DNA of 64,000 nt, from positions 3,068,501-3,132,500 of the forward strand of contig NZ_VFML01000001.1 in assembly GCF_006715045.1 (NCBI RefSeq), written 5' to 3'. Positions within the stretch are counted from its first letter, which is position 1. Each line of letters opens with the position of its first letter. This DNA is from Amycolatopsis cihanbeyliensis. GTDB lineage: Bacteria > Actinomycetota > Actinomycetes > Mycobacteriales > Pseudonocardiaceae. Under the pieces are notes generated by a model that worked only from the letters and a program-made list of their open reading frames with translations, ran no database searches and was not told the origin of the DNA. The translations under genes were made by a program, and so were the position numbers. Below are positions 17,706-26,997 of this stretch, in pieces.

Positions 17706-18965
17706 ATGGCACAGGACATCATCCCGATCGAACTCGGGCTCCCACAGGGTGACCTGGTGACGTTGTGGGCCCCGCGCTGGCGGGAGGACGGCGAGGAGTG
17801 GGAGGCGTTCCTCGGCGACGACGAGGACTTGTACGCGTTCCCGGACGCCGCGCACCTGGCCGCGTTCGTCCGAACGGCCGAACAGCATGACCTGATCGAC
17901 CACCCGGCCTGGCGGGTCGTCCCCGCGCTGAACGTGCCCGAGCTCATCCCGGACGACGACCACTCCTACGACCTGGTCGGCGTACCCGAGCTGGTCTCGG
18001 AGCAGCCCGACTCGTGGACGATCGGGGAGCTCGCCGAGATCGTCGGCATCGTGCGCTCGCTCGCCGATGTGTGCGAGCTGGACGAGGTGCACGAGGTACT
18101 CGACTCCTGCGAGGGCTTCTCGCTGCTGGAACAGGGCAGGCTGCCGTTCACCGGCCGCGAGGGCGAGCGGCTGTGGACCGACCTCTCCGGGGCGGTCTCC
18201 GAGAAGTGGGACGTCGTGCTGGACGCGGTTGACCAGCTGGTCACCGTCCCCGGTGTGGACGCGGCCACCCTGGAGGAGACCGCGGAGGAGCTGGCCGCCT
18301 TCCACGAGGAGTCCGCCGAGTCCGAGGCGGGCGTCGAGTCCAGGGACGACGATCTGGACACAGTGGACGAGCCCGAGGACGACGAGGCCGAGGAGGACGA
18401 GGAGCCCACGGGCTTCTGGGTCGAGGTCGGTATCGATCCGATTAAGATCGTGACCCCGGAGAAGGAGTACTACACCCTGCGCTGCTACCTCGACGACGAA
18501 CCGATCTTCCTCGGTTCCGGTGGCGAGATCGACGTGTTCGGCTCGCCGAAGGCGCTGGCCAGGCGGCTCGCCGACGGCAAGGAGTTCGCCGACACCGACC
18601 TCGCCGAAGTGTCCACATGGGACGAGGTGCTGACCAAGGCGACCGCGGGCGAGCTGGACCTCGAGGTCGACCAGGACAACACCTACGTGCTGGCCGGGCT
18701 GGACGAGGACATCGCCGAGGGCATCGACGCGATCGACCCCACCCAGTTCGAGCTGGCCGTCGAGCTACTCACCGACGCGGCGGACTGGGCAGGCGACGAC
18801 TCGGTGTCCACCGCGCTGGCGACCTCGGAGAGCCTCGGCTGGCTGGTGTCCTTCGTGCTGAAGCCGGACCCCACCCGGCTGGCGCCGAGCCCGCCGTTCG
18901 ACGCCGAGCAGGGCGCGTGGCGCAAGCTGGTGGAGTCGTTCGAGGACCGGCTGCGGGTTCACTGA
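17706..18965 (+). CDS. Acidic conserved actinobacterial protein (often labelled primosomal protein)
   Basis: A 419-residue, strongly acidic, soluble protein without signal peptide. Residues 1-100 form a WxAP/DLYAFPDAAHLAAFVR-type domain. Residues 215-240 are a Glu/Asp linker with runs such as EDDEAEEDEE. The C-terminal half has ITTP-like strand motifs (VEVGIDPIKIVTPE, YYTLRCYLDDEPIFLG). Homologues are annotated variously as primosomal or hypothetical protein; I see no domain proving a role in replication. It sits divergent to the DUF3516 helicase. GGAGGG lies just upstream of the ATG. Confidence 0.75.
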   Translation: MAQDIIPIELGLPQGDLVTLWAPRWREDGEEWEAFLGDDEDLYAFPDAAHLAAFVRTAEQHDLIDHPAWRVVPALNVPELIPDDDHSYDLVGVPELVSEQPDSWTIGELAEIVGIVRSLADVCELDEVHEVLDSCEGFSLLEQGRLPFTGREGERLWTDLSGAVSEKWDVVLDAVDQLVTVPGVDAATLEETAEELAAFHEESAESEAGVESRDDDLDTVDEPEDDEAEEDEEPTGFWVEVGIDPIKIVTPEKEYYTLRCYLDDEPIFLGSGGEIDVFGSPKALARRLADGKEFADTDLAEVSTWDEVLTKATAGELDLEVDQDNTYVLAGLDEDIAEGIDAIDPTQFELAVELLTDAADWAGDDSVSTALATSESLGWLVSFVLKPDPTRLAPSPPFDAEQGAWRKLVESFEDRLRVH

Positions 18966-20152
18966 GCACCGGAAGAAGACTCCGAACGCACCGGCACCAA
19001 CCGGACCGCGAGCACCGGGAACGCCGCCACCAGCGCGAACGCGAGGGCGTAGCGGGACTCACCGATCACCAGCCCGAGCAGCGGCGGGGTGAGTGCCGCG
19101 GCCAGGTTCTGCGCGGTGTTCTGCGCGCCCATCGCCCGGCCGGCCCAGGACGCCCCGGCCAGCTCCGCCGAGGCGGTGAAGCCGAGCCCGTTGTCGCTCA
19201 CCGTGATCACCGCGGCGAGCGCCAGCGCGAGCGGCACCAGCCACGGCAGGCTCGCGTCGCCGAGCGCCAGCAGCGACATCACCGCGGCGCTGGCGACCGC
19301 CAGCAGCCGCATCGGGCGCAGCCTGCTGCCCGCCCGGTCCGACCAGTAGCCCGCGGCCAGCCTGCCCGCGGCGCCGAGACCCTGCACCACGGCGAGGAAC
19401 CAGCCCGCCGCCTGCGGGCTCCAGTCCCGGACCGCCACCAGGTACACCGGGGCGAAGGCGGAGATCGCGAACTGTGGCACCACCAGCAGCGCACTCGCGC
19501 CGTGCAGCCGCCACAGCGTGGCCTCGCGGTACGGCGAGGCCGACCGGCCCGTGCCTGATTCCGGCTCCGGCCGGGGCGGGTCGATGACCAGTGCGGCGAC
19601 CAGTACCGAAACCAGCACCGCGAGCCCGGCCGGCAGCAGCAGCGCGGCCCGGAAACCCCACTGCTCGGCCAGCGCGGGCAGGGTGAGTGCGGCCAGGCCC
19701 ACCCCCAGCGGCTGCGCGGTCTGCCGGACACCCATCGCCAGCCCGCGCTCGGCCGCGGTGAACCAGCCGAGCACCACCCGGCCACTCGCCGCGTTCACCG
19801 AGGCGGTGCTCGCCCCGGCCAGCAGGAACAACCCGAGCAGCAGGCCGACCGGATGGCTGCCGACGGACGCGAACCCCAGCAACAACCCGGATACGCCCAG
19901 CCCGGCGGCCATCACGATCCGCTCGCCGTAGCGATCCGTGACCGCTCCCCAGGCGATCAGGGTCAGCAGCAGCCCCGCGCTGGGCGCGGCCACCACCGCG
20001 CCGACCGTGGCCAGCGAGAAGCCCTCGGCCGCGCGCATCGCCGGGGCGAGGAACGGCAGGCCGTAGAGGAACGCGCAGCTCGCCGTCTGCGCGGCGAGGC
20101 CGAGCCCGAGTACCAGCCAGCGCCGGCAGGCCGGGGCGGCGGGCTCCACCAT
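18959..20152 (-). CDS. MFS transporter
   Basis: A 397-residue major facilitator with about 12 membrane helices. It has the typical motif between helices 2 and 3 (WGAVTDRYGERIVM) and a Pro/Glu-rich central cytoplasmic loop around residues 200-220. It resembles the CynX/NimT and oxalate/formate antiporter-like group of small-solute carriers; the substrate is unknown. The start ATG 20152 is directly downstream of a 32-base palindrome, so the gene is likely repressed by a GntR-like or other dimeric regulator encoded elsewhere. It overlaps the convergent gene end by seven bases. Confidence 0.88.
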   Translation of the reverse strand: MVEPAAPACRRWLVLGLGLAAQTASCAFLYGLPFLAPAMRAAEGFSLATVGAVVAAPSAGLLLTLIAWGAVTDRYGERIVMAAGLGVSGLLLGFASVGSHPVGLLLGLFLLAGASTASVNAASGRVVLGWFTAAERGLAMGVRQTAQPLGVGLAALTLPALAEQWGFRAALLLPAGLAVLVSVLVAALVIDPPRPEPESGTGRSASPYREATLWRLHGASALLVVPQFAISAFAPVYLVAVRDWSPQAAGWFLAVVQGLGAAGRLAAGYWSDRAGSRLRPMRLLAVASAAVMSLLALGDASLPWLVPLALALAAVITVSDNGLGFTASAELAGASWAGRAMGAQNTAQNLAAALTPPLLGLVIGESRYALAFALVAAFPVLAVRLVPVRSESSSGAQ

Positions 20153-20159
20153 GGCACTC

Positions 20160-20191
20160 CCAGAATATAGGACAAATTTCCTACATTCTGG
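20160..20191. promoter_or_regulatory. 32-bp near-perfect palindrome upstream of MFS gene (operator)
   Basis: Arms CCAGAAT and ATTCTGG enclose TAGGA and TCCTA, with only three mismatched central or flanking pairs. It begins eight bases before the MFS start codon and is AT-rich relative to surroundings, so it probably overlaps the -10 region. The form fits a dimeric repressor operator. Confidence 0.6.
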
Positions 20192-20274
20192 AGATTACTT
20201 TGCATAGCTAACCGACACAAGCGGTAGTGGCGGGAATTACTGATCGGAAACCCCCGAATGGGGGAGGAATATCG

Positions 20275-21366
20275 TTAGTTCGGTAACTTGGCGTAGCCGG
20301 GCTTGATAACGTTGTTGATCAAATCCAACCGGCGGTCGAAATCGAGGAAGGCCGATTTCATCGCATTGATGGTGAACCACTGAATGTCGGCCCACCCGTA
20401 ACCGAACGCGTCCACCAGCTCGGCGAACTCCGAGGACAGCGTGCACCCGCTCATCAGGCGGTTGTCGGTGTTGACGGTCACCCGGAAGCGCAGCCGCGCG
20501 AGCAGGCCGAGCGGGTGCTCGGCGATCGAGGGGGCCGCCCCGGTCTGCACGTTGGAGGAGGGGCAGATCTCCAGCGGGGTCCGGCGGTCCCGGACGTACC
20601 CGGCCAGCCGCCCGAGGTGCACTTCGCCCCGCTCGTCGGTCTTGATGTCGTCGGTGATCCGGACCCCGTGCCCCAGCCGCTCGGCTCCGCAGTGCTGGAT
20701 GGCCTCCCAGATCGAGGCCAGGCCGAACGCCTCACCGGCGTGGATGGTGAAGTGAGCGTTGCTGGTCCGGATGTACTCGAAGGCGTCCAGGTTCCTGGTG
20801 GGCGGGAAGCCGGCCTCCGGCCCGGCGATATCGAACCCGGCGACACCCACGTCCCGGTAGCGCACCGCGAGCTCGGCGATCTCCAGCGCCCTGGCGTGCT
20901 GGCGCATGGCGCACAGCAGGGTCGCCATGTGGATCCGGCGGCCGCGCTCGGCGGCCCTGCGGGTGCCCTCGGCGAAGCCCTCCTGCACCGCCTCGACCAC
21001 CGCTTCGAGGGACAGTCCCCGCTCGACGAACAACTCCGGGGCGTACCGGACCTCGGCGTACACCACGCCGTCCTCCGCGAGGTCCTCCGCCGCCTCCGCG
21101 GCGACCCTGACCAGGGCTTGTTCGGTCTGCATCACGCCACACGTATGCGCGAAGGTCTCCAGGTAGGATTCCAGTGATCCGGAGTTCGCCGCCGCCTGGA
21201 ACCACCGTTCCAGCTCGGCGACGTCCGTGGTCGGTAGTTCCCGGTAGCCGGTGGCCTCGGCCAGCTCGGCCACGGTGCGCGGCCGTAGCCCGCCGTCGAG
21301 GTGGTCGTGCAGCAGGACCTTGGGGGCGGTACGGATGGTCTCCAGGGTGGGGGCAAGATCCGACAT
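20275..21366 (-). CDS. add: Adenosine deaminase
   Basis: A 363-residue zinc hydrolase that deaminates adenosine and deoxyadenosine. The metal pair is in [12 protein letters not shown], the catalytic HAGE motif in [18 protein letters not shown] follows, and the zinc/catalytic Asp is in NTDNRLMSG. Full family length. It belongs to the nucleoside salvage neighbourhood with thymidine phosphorylase and cytidine deaminase downstream in the window. Transcribed alone by spacing. Confidence 0.95.
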   Translation of the reverse strand: MSDLAPTLETIRTAPKVLLHDHLDGGLRPRTVAELAEATGYRELPTTDVAELERWFQAAANSGSLESYLETFAHTCGVMQTEQALVRVAAEAAEDLAEDGVVYAEVRYAPELFVERGLSLEAVVEAVQEGFAEGTRRAAERGRRIHMATLLCAMRQHARALEIAELAVRYRDVGVAGFDIAGPEAGFPPTRNLDAFEYIRTSNAHFTIHAGEAFGLASIWEAIQHCGAERLGHGVRITDDIKTDERGEVHLGRLAGYVRDRRTPLEICPSSNVQTGAAPSIAEHPLGLLARLRFRVTVNTDNRLMSGCTLSSEFAELVDAFGYGWADIQWFTINAMKSAFLDFDRRLDLINNVIKPGYAKLPN

Positions 21367-21596
21367 GTCCTCACACTACCGAGGACCGGGCGGACCTGGG
21401 CTTTCACCTACAGGGGTCGTCCCGGGCGAAGCCTCATCCTCAACTTGACCCTCAGCTCCGCTCCGGGCCGCCGGCATTGGGCCATCGGAGTTGCGCACGT
21501 CATTCCGATATTCGCGGGGCGGATACTCACAGCAATTCGACGGTAGCTAGGCTTCCGCCCACGTCCCATCTTTCCCCGCCGATGAAGGACTCCGCA

Positions 21597-22649
21597 GTGA
21601 CCACTGACAACAACCTTGCTCCGTCCTTCGACCGGATGCGCAACATGCTGGTGCGCGCGGCCGAGGTCCGAGAGAGCGAACAGCAGCAGATCTTCGACGC
21701 CCTCGACGACATCTACGCCCGGCTCTCGCCGGTCGACTCGCTCGGAGCGGTCCGCAAGCGGCTGTCCGAGTTGCCCGACCGCACCGAGGTCGGGGTGCTG
21801 GCCGAGCGGCTGGACGAGGCGATGACCCGGCTCGAGGCGCAGGACAACGCCATCGCCGAGGTCACCCGCGCGGTCGAGGCGATCGTCGACAAGCTGGCGA
21901 AGCCGTTCGCGCAGCTGGACGGCAGGCTGGACGGGGTCGGCGCACGCTTCGAGGGCGTCGCGGGCCGGATGGACGGCCTCGAGGACAAGCTGCAGAACAT
22001 CCACCGCAGGCTGGACGAGCTCGGCACGCACCTGGACAAGCAGGACGACAAGCTGGACGGGCTGCCCGCGGCGGTGCACGGCCCGGTGCGCGAGCGGATC
22101 GACGCGCTGGAGACCGACCTGCAGGCCCGGATCACCGAGCTGGACGAGGCCACCAAGGAGCGCACCGAGGCGGTGCGCAACGCGGTCACCGAGACCGGCG
22201 AGATGGTCGATCCCGCCGAGCGGCTGGACAACCTGGGCGGCCGGATCGAGCAGGTCGGCAGCAGGCTCGAGGCGCTGGCCGGCAGGCTGGACAAGGTCGA
22301 GGAAGCCGTCACCGAGCGGCTCGGCGAGCTGGACGGCTCGCTGAAGAGTGGCCTTTCCAAGGTCGAGGGCACCATCTCCGACCGGCCGGACACCGAGGTC
22401 GTCACCTCGCTGGTGAAGCAGAGCAACGAGGAGTCCGAGCGGCGCATCGGTGGCCAGCTGGACGAGGCGATGGCCACCTTCGCGGAGCTGATGCTCGGCG
22501 GTGGCCCGGCCCCGCAGCCGGTACCGGCCCCGCCCGCGCCACGGCAGCCGCGCCGGAACAACCGCAACGGCCGCTCCACCAAGGCCGCCGCCGACAAGAC
22601 CAAGAACTCCAGCAACAACGGCGAGTCGAACGAGGAGAGCTCGAGCTGA
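21597..22649 (+). CDS. Coiled-coil protein with repeated heptads (apolipoprotein-like)
   Basis: About 350 residues from GTG 21597, chosen because GAAGGA lies seven bases upstream; ATG 21582 is an alternative. The middle 250 residues are almost continuous amphipathic heptads with repeated LDG(V/R)..R.E.LAGR(L/M)D motifs, predicting a long coiled coil. The C-terminal 50 residues are Pro/Ala then Lys/Asn/Ser-rich and disordered. There is no signal peptide or membrane span. Such proteins are common in Pseudonocardiales next to add; the role is unknown, possibly structural or partition-related. A small hairpin follows the stop. Confidence 0.8.
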   Translation: MTTDNNLAPSFDRMRNMLVRAAEVRESEQQQIFDALDDIYARLSPVDSLGAVRKRLSELPDRTEVGVLAERLDEAMTRLEAQDNAIAEVTRAVEAIVDKLAKPFAQLDGRLDGVGARFEGVAGRMDGLEDKLQNIHRRLDELGTHLDKQDDKLDGLPAAVHGPVRERIDALETDLQARITELDEATKERTEAVRNAVTETGEMVDPAERLDNLGGRIEQVGSRLEALAGRLDKVEEAVTERLGELDGSLKSGLSKVEGTISDRPDTEVVTSLVKQSNEESERRIGGQLDEAMATFAELMLGGGPAPQPVPAPPAPRQPRRNNRNGRSTKAAADKTKNSSNNGESNEESSS

Positions 22650-22651
22650 CC

Positions 22652-22675
22652 GTGCCGCGCGTTCAGCACCGGCAC
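22652..22675. terminator. Short hairpin between convergent genes
   Basis: GTGCCG and CGGCAC form a six-pair stem around a 12-base loop in the 33 bases between the coiled-coil gene and thymidine phosphorylase. There is no T tract, so it is a weak terminator candidate. Confidence 0.35.
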
Positions 22676-22682
22676 TGACCCG

Positions 22683-23966
22683 CTACTCCCGGATCGTCTC
22701 CAGCAGGACGCCCTCGCCCGCGGCGGGGGCGTCCTGCGTTCCGGTGATCGCGAGCCCCTCGCGCAGCACCTCCAGCGCGGCCGGCACGGCGTCCGGGGTG
22801 TCGGTGTGCAGCTCGAGCAGCGGCTGCCCGGCGCGCACCCGGTCACCGGGCTTGGCAAGGCAACGGATACCGGCGGCGGCCTGCACCCGCTCACCGCGCC
22901 GGGTGCGACCGGCACCCAGCCGCCAGGCGGCGACTCCCACGGCGTAGGCGTCCAGGGTGGCCAGCACGCCGTCGGACTCGGCGGTGACCACCCGCGTGTG
23001 TTCCGGGGTCGGCAGCGCGGCCTCCGGGTCGCCGCCCTGCGCGCTGATCATCCGGCACCAGGTCTCGTAGGCCTTGCCGGAGGCCAGCATCGGGGCCGGG
23101 TCCACCTCGGCCAGCCCCGCCGCGGCCAGCATCTCCCGTGCCAGCGCCAGGGTGAGCTCGACCACATCGGCGGGGCCGCCGCCGCGCAGCACCTCGACCG
23201 ACTCGGCGACCTCCACGGCGTTGCCGACCGCGTTGCCGAGCGGGACGCTCATCCCGGTCAGCAGCGCGGTGGTCGCCACCCCATGCGCGGCGCCGATCCG
23301 CACCATCGTACGGGCCAGCTCGCGCGCCTGCTCGCGCTCGCGCATGAAGGCCCCAGTGCCGGTCTTGACGTCCAGCACCAGCGCGCCGGCGCCCTCGGCG
23401 ATCTTCTTGCTCATGATCGAACTGGCGATCAGCGGGATCGACTCCACGGTCCCGGTGACGTCGCGCAGGGCGTAGAGCTTGCGGTCGGCGGGGGCCAGCG
23501 TGGGCGTGGCCGCGCAGACCACCGCGCCCACCCGCTCCAGCTGGCGGTTGATCTCCTCGACACTCAGCTCGGCCCGCCAGCCCGGGATGGCCTCCAGCTT
23601 GTCCAGCGTGCCGCCGGTGTGCCCGAGTCCCCTTCCGGACAGCTGCGGCACCGCGGCGCCGCAGGCGGCGACCAGCGGGGCCAGCGGCAGCGTGATCTTG
23701 TCCCCGACGCCGCCGGTGGAGTGCTTGTCCACGGTCGGCCGGGACACCCGCAGGTCCAGCCGCTCGCCGGAGTCGATCATCGCGCCGGTCCAGTCCGCGG
23801 TCTCGGCCGCGTCCATCCCGCGCAGGAAGATCGCCATAGCCAGTGCGGACATCTGCTCCTCGGCCACCACCTCGCGGGTGTAAGCATCGACGACCCAATC
23901 GATCTGCTCGGCGGTCAGCCGCTGCCCGTCGCGCTTGCTCCGAATGACGTCCACAACCGTGTGCAT
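22683..23966 (-). CDS. deoA: Thymidine phosphorylase
   Basis: A 427-residue pyrimidine-nucleoside phosphorylase that releases deoxyribose-1-phosphate from thymidine. The family signature KHSTGGVGDK is present near residue 80, and the helical N-terminal domain opens with VVDVIRSKRDGQRLT. ATG 23966 gives the standard N-terminus; an upstream in-frame start at 23990 would add eight residues. In many actinomycetes this gene directly follows cytidine deaminase, but here a four-gene cassette lies between them. A GTGA-N6-TCAC site lies 30 bases upstream. Confidence 0.94.
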   Translation of the reverse strand: MHTVVDVIRSKRDGQRLTAEQIDWVVDAYTREVVAEEQMSALAMAIFLRGMDAAETADWTGAMIDSGERLDLRVSRPTVDKHSTGGVGDKITLPLAPLVAACGAAVPQLSGRGLGHTGGTLDKLEAIPGWRAELSVEEINRQLERVGAVVCAATPTLAPADRKLYALRDVTGTVESIPLIASSIMSKKIAEGAGALVLDVKTGTGAFMREREQARELARTMVRIGAAHGVATTALLTGMSVPLGNAVGNAVEVAESVEVLRGGGPADVVELTLALAREMLAAAGLAEVDPAPMLASGKAYETWCRMISAQGGDPEAALPTPEHTRVVTAESDGVLATLDAYAVGVAAWRLGAGRTRRGERVQAAAGIRCLAKPGDRVRAGQPLLELHTDTPDAVPAALEVLREGLAITGTQDAPAAGEGVLLETIRE

Positions 23967-23995
23967 TGGCCCGATCCTACCGGCGAGCACTGAAA

Positions 23996-24009
23996 GTGAC
24001 CCGGATCAC
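23996..24009. promoter_or_regulatory. CRP-like site upstream of thymidine phosphorylase
   Basis: GTGA-N6-TCAC is a perfect inverted repeat matching the core of actinobacterial CRP/Cmr sites (TGTGA-N6-TCACA); the right arm extends to TCACA. It lies between the deoA start and the divergent HAD gene. cAMP-linked control of nucleoside catabolism is a known theme, but here it is inferred from one site. Confidence 0.4.
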
Positions 24010-24110
24010 ACCTTAAATGTATCGATTGGCGGTGCCGGCACGCGGGTACAAGTGTGACACTCCCCTCACCGTGGTAAACGAAACGTCACGTCTGGGGATA
24101 CGGGGGAGTT

Positions 24111-24800
24111 TTGATCAACAATGATCGAGCGCTGCCGGACCGCGCTCGCCTTTTCATTTTCGACATGGACGGAACACTGCTTCCCGATACTACGGGCCTG
24201 CTTGCCGTCGCCTCCGCACTGGACACGGTCGACGAGGTAAGGGAACTCGAACGACAATTCGCGGACGGCACGCTGAGCACCGTCGATTTCTCTCGCGCTG
24301 TGCACCGACTCTGGGGCGTCGTACCCGACGACGTCGCCCGCCGCGCCTTCGATTCCTGCGCGAAACTGGAGAAGATTCGCGAGGTCACCGAGCGCATCGC
24401 GAACGACGGAGGTATCTCCTGCCTGATTACCATGTCGCAGGACTTCTTCGCCGATCATTTCCACGAGTTCGGCTTCGACCACGTCTTTGCCAGCCCCTAC
24501 CCGAGGACGGCCGAGGCCATCACGGCGGGCGTGCCGGAGTCCGACATCCTCACCCCAGAGTCGAAGCCGTTAATCGCGGACGCGCTCTGCACGAAGCATG
24601 GCCTGCGATTCGCCGACACCGTAGCCTTCGGTGACTCGGGAAGCGATCTACCACTATTCGAGCAACTCCGGCACACCGTCGCAGTGAACGGCAACCAGCG
24701 CATCACCGAACTGAGCTCGACGAGCTACCGGGGAAATTCTCTGCTGGGCGCATACGAGGCAGCCCTTGAAATGATTGCGCTATGCCGACAGGCATCATAA
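24111..24800 (+). CDS. HAD-superfamily phosphatase, SerB-like (subfamily IB)
   Basis: A 229-residue phosphatase. Motif I is FDMDGTLLP, with the nucleophile Asp near residue 17. Motif II is a Ser in LITMSQDFF, motif III Lys is in TPESKPLIAD, and motif IV is FGDSGSDLPLF. It is closest to phosphoserine-phosphatase-like enzymes acting on small metabolites. The TTG start is the only candidate consistent with the HAD fold, with GGGGGAG just before it. The codon third positions are less GC-rich than in flanking genes, suggesting acquisition. It leads a plus-strand group with the M24-like protein and an MFS exporter. Confidence 0.85.
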   Translation: MINNDRALPDRARLFIFDMDGTLLPDTTGLLAVASALDTVDEVRELERQFADGTLSTVDFSRAVHRLWGVVPDDVARRAFDSCAKLEKIREVTERIANDGGISCLITMSQDFFADHFHEFGFDHVFASPYPRTAEAITAGVPESDILTPESKPLIADALCTKHGLRFADTVAFGDSGSDLPLFEQLRHTVAVNGNQRITELSSTSYRGNSLLGAYEAALEMIALCRQAS

Positions 24801-24843
24801 AGAAGTAATTCACATATCAGAAATGTAGACCTGGGGGTTTACC

Positions 24844-25704
24844 GTGTCCACCACGGAAAATAGTATCTCATTACGACACCCGAAAGCCGTCGAATCCTTG
24901 AATCGGGGGCGAAAGATCGTCGCGGACGCGTTCAGGGACACCTTGCACGCCTTATGTCACCGTGACGATGTCACCGAGATAGAATTCAGAGACCGCTGGC
25001 ACCGGGGAATTTCTGAATCCGAGGAAATGACCTGGGACGGCTGGTACACCCCACCGTTGATGGGCATGTCCGTATTGTTCGCCACCGCAGCCGACCCGTC
25101 CAGGGTGAACTTCCGAACTTTCCGGGACAAGAATAGTTTCGTCTCGGCCAGAACGCTCGACCCGGACAACGGAATCGTGCTCGGCTATGCCTCCAACGTA
25201 CACCGCAGGACCGGCCTGCCCGGGGACTTCGCCACCACCGTCTACCTCGGTCGCGAGCCTCGTGTGCGCGACCACTTCGCCCGCGCCCGCGAGGCATGCC
25301 GGGAGATGATCTCCGCCGTGAGTTCCGGCAGCACGGCTGGTGACCTGCACGCCGCGGCGCTGGACGCGCTGGCCAGGCGCGGGCTCAGCGGTACCACTCA
25401 CAGTGACACCGACCCGGACGGGCACAACGTCGGCCACTCCCTGCCTCGGCTACCGGTCGGCCCACTCGGCCGCACCCTGCGCCCCGAGCAGATCGACAAG
25501 CTGCGGCACGACCGGCTGTTCGTCCGGAGGGGCGGGGAGTGGGGCCTGGCCTCGGTCGAGCAGTTCACCGTGGAGCCACAGGTGGTTTCCCCCGAAGACC
25601 CGACCTTGCCCAAGATCATGCTGCATTATGTGCTGAATGCACGGCGAACTGTGACCGTCTGTGACGCATGCGAGGATCCACTACGGGATCTCGACCTTGC
25701 CTGA
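24844..25704 (+). CDS. M24 (pita-bread) family protein with altered metal site
   Basis: A 286-residue protein. Residues 90-275 match the creatinase/aminopeptidase P fold: GDFATTVYLG (second metal Asp), DGHNVGHSLPRLP (His), and EQFTVEPQV (Glu). However, the first metal Asp region reads GIVLGYASNVHRR, and the last Glu region ends early. The N-terminal 85 residues do not match the usual creatinase N-domain. It may therefore be a non-peptidase member acting on an amino-acid-derived small molecule, or metal-free. GTG start with GGGGG upstream. It follows the HAD gene by 43 bases and precedes the MFS gene by 21, probably one operon. Lower GC than neighbours. Confidence 0.75.
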   Translation: MSTTENSISLRHPKAVESLNRGRKIVADAFRDTLHALCHRDDVTEIEFRDRWHRGISESEEMTWDGWYTPPLMGMSVLFATAADPSRVNFRTFRDKNSFVSARTLDPDNGIVLGYASNVHRRTGLPGDFATTVYLGREPRVRDHFARAREACREMISAVSSGSTAGDLHAAALDALARRGLSGTTHSDTDPDGHNVGHSLPRLPVGPLGRTLRPEQIDKLRHDRLFVRRGGEWGLASVEQFTVEPQVVSPEDPTLPKIMLHYVLNARRTVTVCDACEDPLRDLDLA

Positions 25705-25725
25705 TGGCGCTGGGAGGACAAACCG

Positions 25726-26997
25726 GTGAGCACGACCGCAGGCCACTACGGCCTTGACCGCGAGCGCACCGACTGGCTGACAGTGATCCTGCTGTTCGTG
25801 GCAGGCATCGGTGCGGCGATGCACTTCGCCAAGGTGCCTGCCGCGCTGCCACTCATTTCCGCCGAACTCGGGTTTTCCCCTGTGGTCGGCGGGCTCGCGG
25901 TGTCACTGGTCGCGGTGCTCGGGATGCTCCTTGGTGTCGCGTCGGGCACGCTGGTGGACGCCTGGGGCCGGCGCAAGTTGTTGCTGTTCGCACTCGTCGT
26001 CGGTGCGCTGACCTCCGCGTTGATACCGCTGTTGCCGACATCCGGCGCGTTCCTCGGCCTACGGCTCGTCGAGGGCATCTCGCACCTGGTGATCGTCGTG
26101 GCGGCGCCGAGCCTGATGGGGGTACTCGCCAAACCTTCCGACCGCACGGTGGTGATGACGCTGTGGGGCAGCTTCTTCGCGGTGGGCTTCGCGGTGACCG
26201 ACGCCGTGGCCCCCGCGCTGCTGGACGGCGGGGGCTGGTCGACCTTGTTCTGGGCGCACGCCGGCCTCCTGCTACTCACTGCCGTGCTGGTGGCGCCGAG
26301 GCTGAGCCGGTTGGCGCGGCAGCAGACCCTGGAGCCGCCGCCTACCACCACCGACGTCCGCGCACTGCTGCGCACGCTGGTGACCGACCACAAGGTGCTG
26401 TACCGCAACCTGCCGATCGTGCTGGCCGCGTCCGGCTTCGGGCTGCACTGCCTGCTGTTCAATGCCTACCTGACCTACGTGCGGGAGGTGCTGCTCGACC
26501 GGGGGGCGCTGGACGGGGGCGGGGTAGGTCCGTGGATGGCGCTGCTGGCGCTGCTGTCCATCGGCAGCACCATCATTATTGGTGGCATCCTGCTTCGGCT
26601 CGGCGTCTCGCCGTTCACCACGCTTGTGGTGTGCTTCGCGGGCGAGGCGCTGGCGGGTGCGGCGCTGTTCACCGGCGTGCTCGGCACGGCCAGCCTACTG
26701 CCGGCCAGCATCGTGCTGTTCCTCTTCGACGGCTGCGTTCAAGGCGCGACCTTCGCCACGATCCCGCTGGTGGCCACCGACCGGATGGCGGCGCTGGCAC
26801 ACGGCGCGTTCGCCCAGACCGGCAACATCGGCAGCTTCCTCGGCCCGCCGGTGTTCGCTGCGGCCGCGGTGGCCGGTGGCTGGACAGCAGGGGCGGTGCC
26901 GACGGTGCTCGGCTGCGTGGCAGGTATCGCGTGCACCATCCTGGCGGCCAGGATGGCGCGGCGCGACACCGCACCGGCGACTAACACCCTTCGATGA
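25726..26997 (+). CDS. MFS transporter, probable exporter of the cassette product
   Basis: A 423-residue major facilitator with 12 predicted helices. The conserved loop after helix 2 is GTLVDAWGRRKLLL. The central loop near residue 205 is short. GTG start with GGGAGGA eight bases upstream. It is third in the plus-strand group after the HAD and M24-like genes, the usual place for a drug or metabolite exporter in a small biosynthetic cluster. It converges with the methyltransferase and overlaps its end by 17 bases. Confidence 0.88.
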   Translation: MSTTAGHYGLDRERTDWLTVILLFVAGIGAAMHFAKVPAALPLISAELGFSPVVGGLAVSLVAVLGMLLGVASGTLVDAWGRRKLLLFALVVGALTSALIPLLPTSGAFLGLRLVEGISHLVIVVAAPSLMGVLAKPSDRTVVMTLWGSFFAVGFAVTDAVAPALLDGGGWSTLFWAHAGLLLLTAVLVAPRLSRLARQQTLEPPPTTTDVRALLRTLVTDHKVLYRNLPIVLAASGFGLHCLLFNAYLTYVREVLLDRGALDGGGVGPWMALLALLSIGSTIIIGGILLRLGVSPFTTLVVCFAGEALAGAALFTGVLGTASLLPASIVLFLFDGCVQGATFATIPLVATDRMAALAHGAFAQTGNIGSFLGPPVFAAAAVAGGWTAGAVPTVLGCVAGIACTILAARMARRDTAPATNTLR

